From contig NADL03000063.1 of assembly GCA_002205965.3 (NCBI GenBank), positions 310,001 through 374,000 on the forward strand: 64,000 nt of DNA, written 5' to 3'. This DNA is from Kappaphycus alvarezii (lineage: Eukaryota > Rhodophyta > Florideophyceae > Gigartinales > Solieriaceae). This document shows positions 46,326 to 56,933 of the stretch, piece after piece; position 1 is the first letter of the stretch; every line of letters begins with the position of its first letter. The notes beneath the pieces were generated by a model. The model was not told the origin of the DNA. It saw only the letters and a program-made list of their open reading frames with translations, and ran no database searches. A program made the position numbers and the translations under genes.

Positions 46326-47182
46326 CATTTGGCGCAACCGCTTTGTCATTAGTTTGGTGGGTGTCATCTGTTTTTCGGCGCTGGCCGTATGTTCGGGGCT
46401 CGCTATGCCTTCTTTGGATTTCACGGTAACATGGAGGAGGCGGCCGCTTCTTGTTGGCAAACCGCCGCTCTTTTTGCGGTTATCGCCGTTTGTACTGCTT
46501 TTCCTTCTGTCATATCCTTTTTCTCGTCAGGTCAAGGATATATGCTGCAAACAAGAAGTACTCCCTTCCCACTACGTACAAGCGATAACTCACGGATTAA
46601 TTTTTTTTCAACGTTCACACTCTTGTTACTTGCTCATCAACCACAATTCGTAATCGTTAAGGAAACATGGTATCGCAGTGTATTTGAGAGTTGTATTTCC
46701 TTGGAGATGGAGTAATCCATACCTCTTGAACGTAGAGTTGAAATTGGACAGGTAAAATCTGCGGTGCAATGGACTTCTGACTTTACGCGCTCGGTGTCTA
46801 GTATACAGGGTCTGCTATTCTCTTACTACGGCGAAAAGAGCATTGCAAGATTGTGGTACCCAATGCTATCATTCTGGTACTCTTGCAGTCTGATCCATCG
46901 AACACCACGCCCCATTCCTATAGGCGTACGACGTCACCGTACCGTCACCATTCCAAAAAGGTATATGTCAATGAGAGCACGGGAGCGCGAGCCGTTGCCA
47001 GTGCAGCAGAAAAGCGGAAGAAGAGCAACCTGGCCACAAAAACGGCAGCCATTCCTGGCGAGGCACTCCTGGGACTATCGACGCGAGGATGGAATTTTGG
47101 GCCACCGGCTTTCGGCTTTTTAGGAGCACCTTCTGACGCAACATCCAAGGTCATTGAAATATACACAGCAGCTTTCGATTAG
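46326..47182 (+). CDS. Possible small membrane protein gene, frames broken
   Basis: Coding-like pieces in alternating frames read rightwards. The first is a hydrophobic segment (ALSLVWW then VICFSALAVCSGLAMP, about 46340-46410). A second hydrophobic helix (AALFAVIAVCTAFPSVISFF, about 46463-46525) follows FFGFHGNMEEAAASCW. A hydrophilic part at 46760-47180 includes SSIQGLLFSYYGEKS, TKTAAIPGEALLGLST and GWNFGPPAFGFLGAPS, with a stop at 47180-47182. The frame changes resemble the one-base shifts in neighbouring genes. The pattern suggests a protein with at least two transmembrane segments, but I know no family and the start is uncertain. Confidence 0.3.
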
Positions 47183-47493
47183 CGGATGCTGGACAGGATG
47201 AGTGAAGACTCGCCTGAATCAGAAGCCGAGATAGAGAACCTGATCAACGTTGGCGTCGTCTAAGCGCAACGCTGCAAATTCCTGTACTGTACACTCGCCG
47301 AAAAAAAGATAGGACCAAATACTAAGAGTGGGCAACCACCAAATCAGCCCAGTGAAGGGCTGACCATACTGTACTGTAGTACCAACATGAGACGGAGTCC
47401 TTGCGGACCGAACATTCTTTACTACACCACCCACAGAATTGTAGTGCAACACCCCGCACACCTTGGTAGTTTTAGAACTAATAAACCCTGCAA

Positions 47494-48206
47494 ATGCAAG
47501 CTGACACCTTCTCCGACCCTCGCCGACGTTCAACTCGCGGCCGCAGTCGAGGCCGTGGTCGAGATCGAAGTCGCGGTAGAGGACGTCTAAGTTCCCGCGG
47601 CCGAGTACCCGGTTCTTCCGTCCCCAGGACTGCAAAGCATCAACAGCGATCGCAGCAACAACTTGCAGAACTCGGTTCAAATGCCTACCGTTTCCGCCAA
47701 CTTGAGGCTCAAGGCGAAGACCAAGAGGACGAATTCGACGCCGGAATAGACTTTGGGGATGCAGCCACAGGATCAATCTCAAGTGGCTTCGAGCTTCCCA
47801 AGTCCGAAGCAGAGGCAGTATCGATTCGAAAGCGGATGATGGAGACAGATCTGAGCGGGTTAGAAAATGCTTTGAGAGACGTGCCGTTGTGGGTAAGATT
47901 AGGCGACATCGCTCGATTTGGCCTGCGTGTTGGCCATCAAGATATTGGAGACAATTATCTAGACCCCATCGTTGAGATTGCCACCGCACAGCAACCTACT
48001 TCCATGCAAACGCAGACGGATGAGGCTCATTCCGAATTTGCCGATGCCCTAGCTAGTCTATCTTTTGATGACGAAGACGATACCGACAGAAATGCGCCGA
48101 CACAAGTCAGTGTCGACGGAGGATATCTGAGTGCACCGCACCGTGTCCGACGAGTAGCAATCAAACTCTCGCAGATGACTTTGATAAATGGCTGGATGGC
48201 GCATGA
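47494..48206 (+). CDS. AVEN: Aven homologue (RGG-box, WLD C terminus)
   Basis: Animal Aven restrains apoptosis, supports ATM signalling and, through its RGG box, promotes translation of G-quadruplex-containing mRNAs. The ATG at 47494 begins a protein with an Arg/Gly/Ser-rich N terminus (residues 11-40, RGRSRGRGRDRSRGRGR). AYRFRQLEAQG is followed by an acidic stretch. The core LSGLENALRDVPLWVRLG (about 47860-47910) corresponds to the Aven block with LQELPLCLRL. The C terminus LADDFDKWLDGA parallels the EELEDWLDS end of Aven and is read after a one-base shift near 48165. Without that shift the frame runs to 48285 with an unlikely tail. The three features occur in the same order and spacing class as in Aven. 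I am fairly confident of the family from memory of human Aven; no search was done. Confidence 0.62.
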
Positions 48207-48383
48207 GGAGAAAGATGTCTCTGTTTCACAATTACAGATTTTATATGCATCTCTGGTTGCCTGTTCCTGCTCAAACCCTAGTTGAGCCTTACACACCGCC
48301 AAGCGGACACAAAGTCTCGCCACTCTTTTCTGTTCACTCGGAATAAGAGCGCCTATTACAACCTCCGCAACGTCACTCGTACA

Positions 48384-50933
48384 CTACGCCAAGTACTGAT
48401 ACATATGGCGATTATCCTTGTCTCGCTCGATATACTCTCGCTCTACTAAGCTCTCGATTCGTTTTTTGATGTCTTGAGGATTCGGTTCAAAGCGATGTGA
48501 AAGTTGTGCAGTCACTTCCATAATTAATTTGGTGTGATCCAGGACCTTGCGATGCTTCATAATGCGGACAATTGCTGTGTCAATTACTGGCCGCCGTCAT
48601 CGTCAATGCGCCCTCTCGTCTGATTTCTCTCATTCTCATTTTCCTTGGCCGCAGAGATGACTTGCATTTTGATTCGCCTACTTTTACTCATGAAGTCATC
48701 ATTGAAGAAGAACTTGTCCTCCGGTTTCACTTCCTTATCCTTGTTTCCTTCCGCAAGACGCGATGCTTGGCCAGTGAGAGGCTTTGCAAATGACGGTGAA
48801 GCTCCTTCTCTGGGATCTGAGTCGCATCCCCAATTTCCTTGCAAGTCAAACAATCTTTGTCATTGAACAACATCAAGATGCACATCGCATACGCAGAGAC
48901 AGAGCACAGCTCCACAGTCCTCGTGCCCCTACCAAAGCGGCTCGCATTTCTGCAGTTCCTAGCAACGGTTGCCATGTCAGGCGCCTGCCTTCGTGCTTGC
49001 CGTAGTAGTATTCCTCAAATTTCCGCGTGCAGTGGACCGCAGATAAGGGTAAGTTAACTTTTTCGGTCGCTGGAATGTTTGACTTATCCGATGGCGCAAT
49101 TGGCCAGCTCATAGTTGTCAGCACTGCAACATTCAGCTCAATGTTGCGCATGTCAATCCCTTCCTTAGCTACCATTGCTTTGAAACTGTCTGTGGTCTCC
49201 TCACTGACCTTCATATCATTAAACATAACTTCCATCTTCGAGGTGTACAAGTACCCACACTCGGTTTTCATCTTGCTGATGAAACTACGCTCGGCATCTG
49301 AGTTTGCTGTTCGGGCGTGTAGGAGCCTTTTCGTCAAATGTAGTTTGTAGTATCGCTCAAAGATGTCCCTCTCATTCAAATAGCGAAATAAGGTCATGAC
49401 GGCATCCAACTTGCTCTCTACCTCTTCATCATTCATGTCTTTCCTCAACAGCTTGTCTACATACAATGAAATGTACTCGGCAGCCCTTGAGAAGCTGTTA
49501 ATGAATCTTTCAAATGCCTCATTGACGGCGGAGACAAACTTTTGTCCGGGGTACCAGCTTGGCTCGAGATACCACTTCCACCTCCGCTAACAATTTCACC
49601 GCCTGTGGCACCAGTTAGGCCTAGTGCAAATGCCACGCCTCCTACACCAATGTTTCCGCCAACGCTAGGTCCTGCAGAGTGCACATGCCCAAAGGCAGAT
49701 CCTGTGGCCCCGGGACCCGTAATTCGCCCGCTATCCCCTACCTCCATTTCATGATTGGTACCAAATCCATATGGGAAACGGTGAACCGGAGATTGCAGGA
49801 GTTGTGCTCCCTGCCGCTGAGATGCCTCCCTCTGCGATCGTGGTGCCTGCGATCGTAGGTAAGTGAAACGCGAAGTTGACAATCTTGTCGTACTTTTCTT
49901 TGAGCGCGAGAATAGAATTCATCAAGGTTACGGGCTCCTTCACATTCTCCGAATCTTGAACCAACTCGGTGCCCCTCTGCAACACCTCTTCTTTGAGCTT
50001 GGTTCGCAAGGTCTCCTCACCTTTGTCGATATCTTTAAACAGAGAGTACATGAGCCGAAGGTCTTCAACCTTATCGTTGCGGAGCATCCACAAGAACCCG
50101 GAGTTTTCCATATCCACCAATCTTGTCATGTATTTGGAAATCAGCTCTTGCTCGGCGACCTTTCTCACCTTTGCTTCTGTCTGTGCCTCAAGGTATGTGT
50201 CAACCCTCAAGCGTTCCTCGTGGATCCGTTTATGGGCCTTTCTGAGGTAATCCGAGCACGTCGTTTCTGCTAAATACAGTCTCGCTTCTCGTGCGTAAAA
50301 CTGTTTTGTGCGATCCAAAAACCCATCCTCGAATACATTTACATAGACCGAGCGACCATTCCTGTCGACACCCAGCTCCGCCAACATTTTAGTGATGGCA
50401 CGAATCAAATGAGTATCAACAAGTGACCCGTTCCTTTCTCTGTCAATACTTTCCAAAAGCATGTCCGACAACCTTGGTAACACTGCGGAGTGCCTGACTA
50501 CTACATCCCTGAACAGAGAGAGACCAAGCTCGTGAACAGGCTTCTTCTGCTTAATCCTGACATAGTGACGATCCATGTACATTAGGACATCCCTGACATG
50601 GGCAAGACTTAAGGAAAACCACGCCCATTGCCTCTTGATCTCTACAAGGAAGCAGGGAGGATCCTGACTCTTCACCGTTTCGGCGACTCCCTGTAGATGC
50701 TTGGTAAGCAGGCTGGTGAGACCATTGTACAAATAATCACCATGGCGATGAAGAACCATGTTGTACGAAAACCTGTAGAGCTGCTCAAACGAGAGGTTCG
50801 AGGTGTTGCGGTCGTTAATCTCAGAAATGGCTTCACGCAAGGTGGCCCAAGTGTTTTGAGCAAAGCGAGGATCCATTTGGGTAGGTTGTGGAAAGGAGGA
50901 AATGATAAACCGGTTCGAACCGCGTCGGGCCAT
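48384..50933 (-). CDS. CUL3: Cullin-3, scaffold of CRL3 ubiquitin ligases
   Basis: Cullin-3 bridges BTB-domain substrate receptors and the RBX1-E2 module. The start is the ATG at 50933 (MARRGSNRFII). The N-terminal BTB-binding helices are typical (NTWATLREAISEIN, SNLSFEQLYRFSYNMVLHRH, residues 25-65). Cullin repeats follow to about 49900. The cullin-homology domain has FERYYKLHLTKRLLH (near 49350), ISKMKTECGYLYTSKMEVMF and a winged-helix region to about 48600. The neddylation block (IVRIMKHRKVLDHTKL to KKRIESLVEREYIERD) ends at YQYLA and TAG 48384-48386. The Nedd8-acceptor Lys lies in RIMKH. A Gly-rich insert of about 90 residues sits at 49540-49800, between the repeats and the homology domain. 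Shifts near 49820, 49500, 48960, 48750 and 48595 split the frame without loss of conservation. Confidence 0.93.
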
Positions 50934-52320
50934 GGTTCTGAGATTAGGCGGTATCAATGACAAAGAGTGAACTCTGATATTGAAGCGATCGTTGGCGAGT
51001 GAACGGTCGCGTCACGAACGAGGTGGAACCAACGTTCGAGAGTCTCCCCACGCCTATTGGAGGCGGCGGAAGGCGACGTACCCTCTGCGGGCCTGAGGTG
51101 ATCGTCAGGAGAAAAAACAGTGAAGAGACACCAAAAGAGTGTCTCTTGAACAAGGGTGAATGGAAACTCGACCGGAAAGGCGGTCTTGCGGTGAGCCCGT
51201 GAGCTATGCAAGGTTTTGGAGAGAAACGAATATTGCACCAAGCGGTGTTTAGGGGAAGAATGGAAGCGCAACGATGAAAGCAGTTAGCAGTGGTTGTGTG
51301 TGTAAGCGAAGGGACTTTCCAACAAGAAATGAGATGGGCTCACAAAAGCTGAGAGGGTAGGCCCGCAATCGGAAGCCTCGAGAGGAAAACAAGTAGTGCA
51401 AAGGGACCGTGTGTGTGCAACGACGACGGAATTTTAAGATAGGCGGCAGTTCGGAAGGGGGAAAGCTAGGAAATGGTGCAATGTAATGAAGGAGAGGGAA
51501 TTTGTCAAGTGTCGAGTGCAGAAAAGCACTTGGACAACGTGACCGGCGGTGCGTTGGGTTTTAACGCCAGGATTTTCGAATGAGCTTGCAGCGCTTTGCT
51601 TGGATCTGCAGTACCCATAGGAACTGCGCTGTACACTTGTGCACACTACAGTACGGTACAGTACTGTACATTTGATGCATTGAGCCCGAGAACCAACACG
51701 GCATCCCAAACTTGGCACAAACAGTTACTTTGATAATACTCCACGTATGACACATGGCAACGGCAATGTGCTCTTTTGCATTTTACAGAAAACAAAAAAA
51801 GGAGCTCTGGATCAAATTCAATACAGAACAGTGCAACTAAATGAAACAAAACAACAATTTGTACAATTTTCTCAGGAAAAAAATTAAAGTCACATTTCAG
51901 TAAAAGGAAATTACTCAGAAATGATTTAAATTTTCAGTTTTAGTGCAAAAAGTTTTTTACCAAACCCCAATGCCAATGATCCTTGGTAAACGAGAAAGTA
52001 AAACTGGCACTGTACAGTATACTGTACTTTTCGTTCATTGAGTAATACCATGTTTTAAGTTAAAATCGCGATATGTAAAGATACTCTGTCATTACATATC
52101 GGTTGTTTGTGGCTTTTCTAAACTTTGTCTTCCGAAAAGAAAGTCATTTTTCATTCACGCAGCGGCGGTGGCTTTTGCAGTGGTCGCAGCATGATTGGAA
52201 TTTCACGAGATGTCAAACAAGTTTAGGAAGCTTTGTGGCGGAGAGAGAATGCGACACATGTGGTGGAGAGTCAGAAGAGAGCTAGGAATTCCTATCTCAT
52301 CACTTTGGCTAAGGCGCCCT
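50934..52320. other. Intergenic, upstream of cullin-3
   Basis: The cullin-3 promoter should lie in the first few hundred bases. TACAGTAC-type words occur at 51645-51668 and 52008-52028. AT-rich sequence follows from 51780 to 52100. No gene is supported; short minus-strand frames have no motif. Confidence 0.4.
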
Positions 52321-52356
52321 GAGCACGTTGCATCGCGTCGGCGATGCAACGTGCTC
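52321..52356. repeat. Perfect 16-bp inverted repeat (hairpin)
   Basis: GAGCACGTTGCATCGC and its exact reverse complement are separated by the four bases GTCG. It lies near the boundary between the gene island and the transposon block. It could be a structural end of a mobile element. No coding role is evident. Confidence 0.85.
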
Positions 52357-52710
52357 TTGATTTAGCGCGTTTCATCTCTTGGTTTTTGTCGAGGCCTAGA
52401 TTGAAAGGCGACCTGCGGAATGACATGGCCGTAATATCGAAAAAGTGCTGATGGCGCCGGGTAACGAGGGCGGGAAGTTTGGGGGCTTTCCCGTAAAACA
52501 TGGAATGGCTCCTATGTCAAGGTCATTACAGTAAGAAGGTAGTCGGTATGGTTGTGGGGTCACTTAGATGTTCGACGCGAGGCCGGCCAGGTGGCATTCC
52601 ACGGGGACATAACAGCCGCTGCAGCATGACTTTGCGTGAGGATTGCGCCCGTACTTCCATGGGATTCTATCGTCCGCTGTGCCATGCCCTTCGCAATATC
52701 CGTCAACACG

Positions 52711-52799
52711 CCGCACGCATATTAGTTTCTATATCCGAACCCGGATATCCGGGTATCCGGGTTCGGGTATAGGGACTAATATATGCCTGGATCGTGCGG
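52711..52799. repeat. Long imperfect palindrome
   Basis: The arms share CCGCAC, GCATAT, TAGT..CTATA and CCGAACCCGGAT around a centre at about 52755, and they pair over most of 89 bp with small bulges. The sequence sits about 170 bp before the non-LTR element and is much more GC-rich in its core than its flanks. Confidence 0.75.
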
Positions 52800-52969
52800 A
52801 ATTCGCCATGAACTCCTAGTACGTTTTGAACCGCAAATTCCTTGCGGCATCCAGGGATGTCAGCGGCTTAAAGTCTAGACCCTTTTAGAAGAGGTGTCGG
52901 GTGAGCCTCTGTGCAGTGCTGGAGCGTGAAGGGGGAAGATTTGGGGTATTTTAATATTTGAAATCTACT

Positions 52970-54960
52970 GAACAGTACGTGCACCCTGCTTCGCCGTTTC
53001 TCTGGTGCTCCGCATGTTGCCACGGTCCTCATTGACGCGCACAACGCTTTCAACCGCGTTGATCGCCAGTCAATGCTGCGTCAACTTCCAGCACTCGCTC
53101 CTTCTCTGGCCCGCTTCGTGAATATGATATACGGTCGTACTCAGCCACCGTTGCTTATACCGAATCGCCAGAACACGGTCATCTCGAGTGCTCAGGGCAC
53201 CCAGCAGGGCGACCCGGCCAGTATGTTGCTGTTTTCCCTCACGATCCAACCACTAATCCGGAAAATCGCCGAGGACAGCAACATTGTGCTGAATCAATGG
53301 TACGCGGACGACGGGACCCTCATAGGGACACTCCAGGGTCTGCGCCGTGCTCTCCGCCTCCTGCAGGCTGAGGGTCCGGCTGTTGGCCTCATGTCAACGC
53401 GAGGAAGACGCGCATTCACTGGCCGAACACGCTCCTGCCGGACCGCACGGATTCCTCCGCGAATTTCCTCTGTCCGAGTGCTCGCGCGACGGCTTCGAGC
53501 TCCTAGGAGCGCCGATGGGCAACCGGGCCTTCACCGATGCATACCTACGGGCAAGGTCGAGGGTGCCGCCGCACCCTCCGACTGCTGACCACGTTCGTGA
53601 CCCCCGCGCCCGTTTCCACATGCACCGGCTGTGCGCGTCGGCATGCCTCGTCACCACGCGTTCCGGCTCGCCGACCCACAACACTCGGCCCCCGCTGCAC
53701 AAGCCTTTGACGCCCTGCAGAGGTCGTCTTACTCGGAGCTACACGGGATCGCCCTCAGACACTGCATGGGACCAAGTCACACTACCTATCGCCGGGAGGT
53801 CAGGGATTTACCCTCATCTCCCCGTTCTACACGGCGCGGTTGCGCAGTATCATCGACGCGGCTCCGGCCGTGAGAGTCGGCATCGTACACCACGCAACGT
53901 TCTGCCGCCTCTCGGTCACGATACCGGGTGACAGGGCGTTCCTGGTCCGACAAGCCTTGCCGCGAATCCGTGACTTCCTGCAATGTATCCCGGGCGCCCG
54001 TACTCCGTCGACATTGGCCCTTTGACCCATGCCTGCTTGCTGCCAAACCATCCAACCTCCAAACCTTCTTAAATGGTGTGCAGCAGGAGGCACAGGCAAG
54101 GGTCCACTGGCGCGATGACTCGGGTGACACACCCCAACCCGGCTCAGCACAGCACTCAAGAAGTTCGACATCGGATTCGTGGCCTGGCGTTCCGGAACAG
54201 CCCGCCGCCGCTTTTCTCATCGCTCACCCCACAACCGCTACGGTTGTCCTCGGCCACTGGCAGACCATGATCCGCCGGCACCTCGGCCTCCCCGTATATG
54301 ACGACTCCGCCGCTCACCTGCGCCCACTGCAACCAAACTATGGACGCACTTGGGACCACGCGGCGGACCTTGCCCTGCCGGCTTCGGTCGCCCGCACCGC
54401 CACAACTCGCTACGCAACGTTTTCGCCTACACGTTGCTCGCGCTGCGGGCCTGGACTGCCAATACGAGGTCCCGCTGTCCCGGGAACGAATATCCCCCTG
54501 CGGACATTCTTCAACCCCCCCCTGCCCACTGGCCAACAGGTCCGCCCCATAGCCTGCGACCTAACCGTTGTCTCTCCGTTCAAACAAGGCGTGCGCACAA
54601 GGGCCACACAAATGGCCGGCGGCGCCGCCGACATTGCCCACCGAGACAAAGTCAAAGACTGGAGCGCAAACTGGTACGCCGGCATCCCGCCCCTTTCGCA
54701 CAAACCCTCCAGGAACCGAACTTCAAGTTTCAGCCCCTGGCTTTCGATTCCTTGGGTGCCCCATCCCCGTCCATTCATTTCCTATCGAAACTTCATTCCC
54801 GCACATCGCAAAGAAGAACATAACCACAGGAGTGACCGCAGAAGTCTTTATCAGCGCATAAGTTGCACACTGTGGTCTTCTGTTGCAATGGCGTTTCTAT
54901 CGCGAGCCCCACTGCACGTGCCGACGTGGAACATTCGGTAGTTATTAGCCGTATAGTCAT
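52970..54960 (+). mobile_element. Non-LTR retrotransposon with CCHC and restriction-like endonuclease
   Basis: This is a GC-rich, 5'-truncated element read through several frames. The reverse transcriptase palm and thumb show LIDAHNAFNRVDRQ (about 53024), AQGTQQGDPASMLLF (about 53190) and the catalytic YADDG (53301-53315). The fingers are missing. The C-terminal part has a zinc motif (CAHC at 54319, then LGDHAADL, a Cys and RHNSLR, about 54345-54415), followed by ADI (about 54495) and ACDLTVVSPF (about 54553-54580). These match the layout of a restriction-enzyme-like (PD-D/E-x-K) endonuclease, as in R2-type elements. The protein ends near 54940 (CTLWSSVAMAFL). The 3' end shares CCGTATAGT with the fragment at 33.5 kb. 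Several shifts and stops make it inactive, unless some are sequence errors. Confidence 0.75.
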
Positions 54961-55104
54961 ACCTGCAGTGTACAGTAGTACACGATAGATAGTCAATAGG
55001 GAATTTACGGATACAGAATTCTGTTATTAAATTACAGAATTTCTGCAATACGGGTACACCTAGCAAACGAGTTGCAGAAGTGGAATCATTGGGAATGACG
55101 GAAA

Positions 55105-56395
55105 TTGCAGAAATGGGACGTTTATATAAGTGGCGTGCGCAATGATTCCCCGCGAAAATCTCCAGAACTACATTTACAGTTAGGATCTGATCAAGCCAAC
55201 GCATCAAACCCAACCTGCTTCAAACGGCAACCTACTTGCAAGAGATCCGGAACAACCCCCCCCGCCGCAGGCCATGCTGCAACAACGTCAAACCGCACAT
55301 CTCAGCTGCAACATGCAAAGCCGTCCCCATGCCCCACCGCTCCATGCCCCGATCCTCCCACCGACACCAGTACCAAACCTGACGTAACTGACCAGCACAC
55401 ACCAACCAAACTGCTCCAAAACGACCAGGGGTTATGCAATACTCTGATGTATGCCACACTTCCGCCACCTTCAAACGCTGCAAACACATCTCCATCGCAA
55501 GACACAACTTCACAGCCACCCCAGAACACATCTCAAACAAACAAAGCAATTGCCATGCCATACAACACGGACATAACGCGAACTCAATGGAAAGGTATCG
55601 GACGACAATGCAGAACTAAAAATGCTCTCGATACATTTCAAAGGCGGGGTAGGAGATCTAAGTTTACATACCAGGAGGACTTGGTCATCGTCAGGGAGGT
55701 GGCTGCCAGTAAGGCACATATTGCTCCAAATGGTACAACAAGGGAACGATTTGAAATAGCGCTTCTAAAGCAAACGCCACTAAAAAGCTACAGAAAAACA
55801 GTAACATGGAAATCGATACAGGACAGATATGTCGCCTCAGCGCAGGTTTGACAAACACGAACGCACAGAAAAACTGATAGTGGCATTGGGGGTGAGGTCG
55901 GCGAAATGAAGAACTACTTGCAAGTATGAAGGAAGACAGGGACGACATTGCTGACGAGAGAAAGGCAAGAGGGGGAGAAGATTGAAAGGGAAAAAGAGAA
56001 AGAGAGGCTTGGTGCGGTGATCAGAAGTCGTGCACAGAGACATTCATCCGAAAGAGAGCGTCAAACGCAAACGGACTGATGCCGGCGAGGCAAGTTCTGT
56101 GGATACCGCTGAGGACAATGATGTAAAATCAAAACCAAAAGAGCAAAAATGACTTTGAAATGCCCGAGGAGGCTGCGTTTGTGATAGCACTGGAGCGCGC
56201 GGAAAGCCAGCGTTTAAAAATAGAACAGAGAAAGTTAGAACTCGATGAACGCGGCTGAGAGAGGATATAGGGAACAGAAACAAGCTCGCCAAGAGAAAAA
56301 GAGGAAAACCGCTGCTGAGGTAGAGCTGAAAAAATGAATGTTAATGATGGATTCAATGGCCGCGCTTGTCAAAGAGAGCTCAAAGAAATAAAACT
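55105..56395 (+). mobile_element. Myb/SANT-like DNA-binding protein of a Harbinger-type transposon
   Basis: The open frame runs from 55105 to 55851 with its first ATG at 55447. After a Pro/Thr/Gln-rich leader, residues RGRRSKFTYQEDLVIVREV lead into a Myb/SANT-like domain (about 55645-55850) whose third helix region (VTWKSIQDRY) sits where DNA-contact helices usually lie. Beyond the stop, other frames continue with Glu/Arg/Lys-rich coiled-coil sequence to about 56395 (EREKEREAW-like, AAEVELKK). Harbinger transposons typically carry a Myb-like accessory gene beside the transposase, which takes the transposase to the nucleus and to the element ends. It faces the transposase at 56934-57568. Frames after 55851 are damaged. 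Confidence 0.6.
55122..55129 (+). promoter_or_regulatory. TATA-like box of the Myb-like transposon gene
   Basis: TTATATAA lies upstream of the first in-frame ATG (55447) of the Myb-like reading frame. The frame itself is open from 55105 but has no ATG before 55447. Confidence 0.3.
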
Positions 56396-56933
56396 TTTCA
56401 CGATTTTGTTTTGACGAATTCAGAAACAAGCGCAATCATTGGAGCTTTAATTGTTGGCATCCTTTGATTAGTCAGTGTGTTCACTCTTGTAGCTAGGTAT
56501 TCTTCTAGGGAGGGAGGTTTACACCGAAAGTAAAACGATGTTTGATTTCTATACAAGCACGCCCTTACGTTGCACAGCAGGAGTGCAGATTTATACAAAG
56601 TTCAACCGGAAGCTGAAGAGCATGCATTTTTCTAGGGAAGTCCACAGTCGTCCAATGTTTTTGCCTCTTTAAACATCCATTCTACTTTATTCTTCCTGAT
56701 GCCATCGCAGTGTTGAATGCGCTTTGGTCGGGTATAAGAGAAGACCCTGTAAATGGGACCTCCAAGTAGGGTCTCCAGTTATAGCCGCTATCCCGTATAT
56801 ACAAAAAACAGTATTACCAGCCTGTAGAACAGCCTCTAAATTTTCATCGAGTCCAGACCTAGAGAAGAGCGTCCAGTCATGTCTTCGACCCTCGAACGGG
56901 CCGAAGAAATCATAAACAAGCCGTCAGGGGATG
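56396..56933. other. Spacer between the two genes of the Harbinger-type element
   Basis: Sequence between the convergent Myb-like and transposase genes. No further motif was seen; short frames are uninformative. Confidence 0.4.

Noticed and set aside
47219-47989. 256-codon minus-strand frame
   Set aside because: Exactly opposite the Aven-like coding sequence, which carries recognisable blocks; a shadow.
49863-50273. 136-codon plus-strand frame inside cullin-3
   Set aside because: Antisense shadow of conserved cullin repeats.
53786-54778. Long minus-strand frames (up to 144 codons) in the GC-rich element
   Set aside because: Antisense shadows that arise from high GC content opposite reverse-transcriptase and nuclease sequence.
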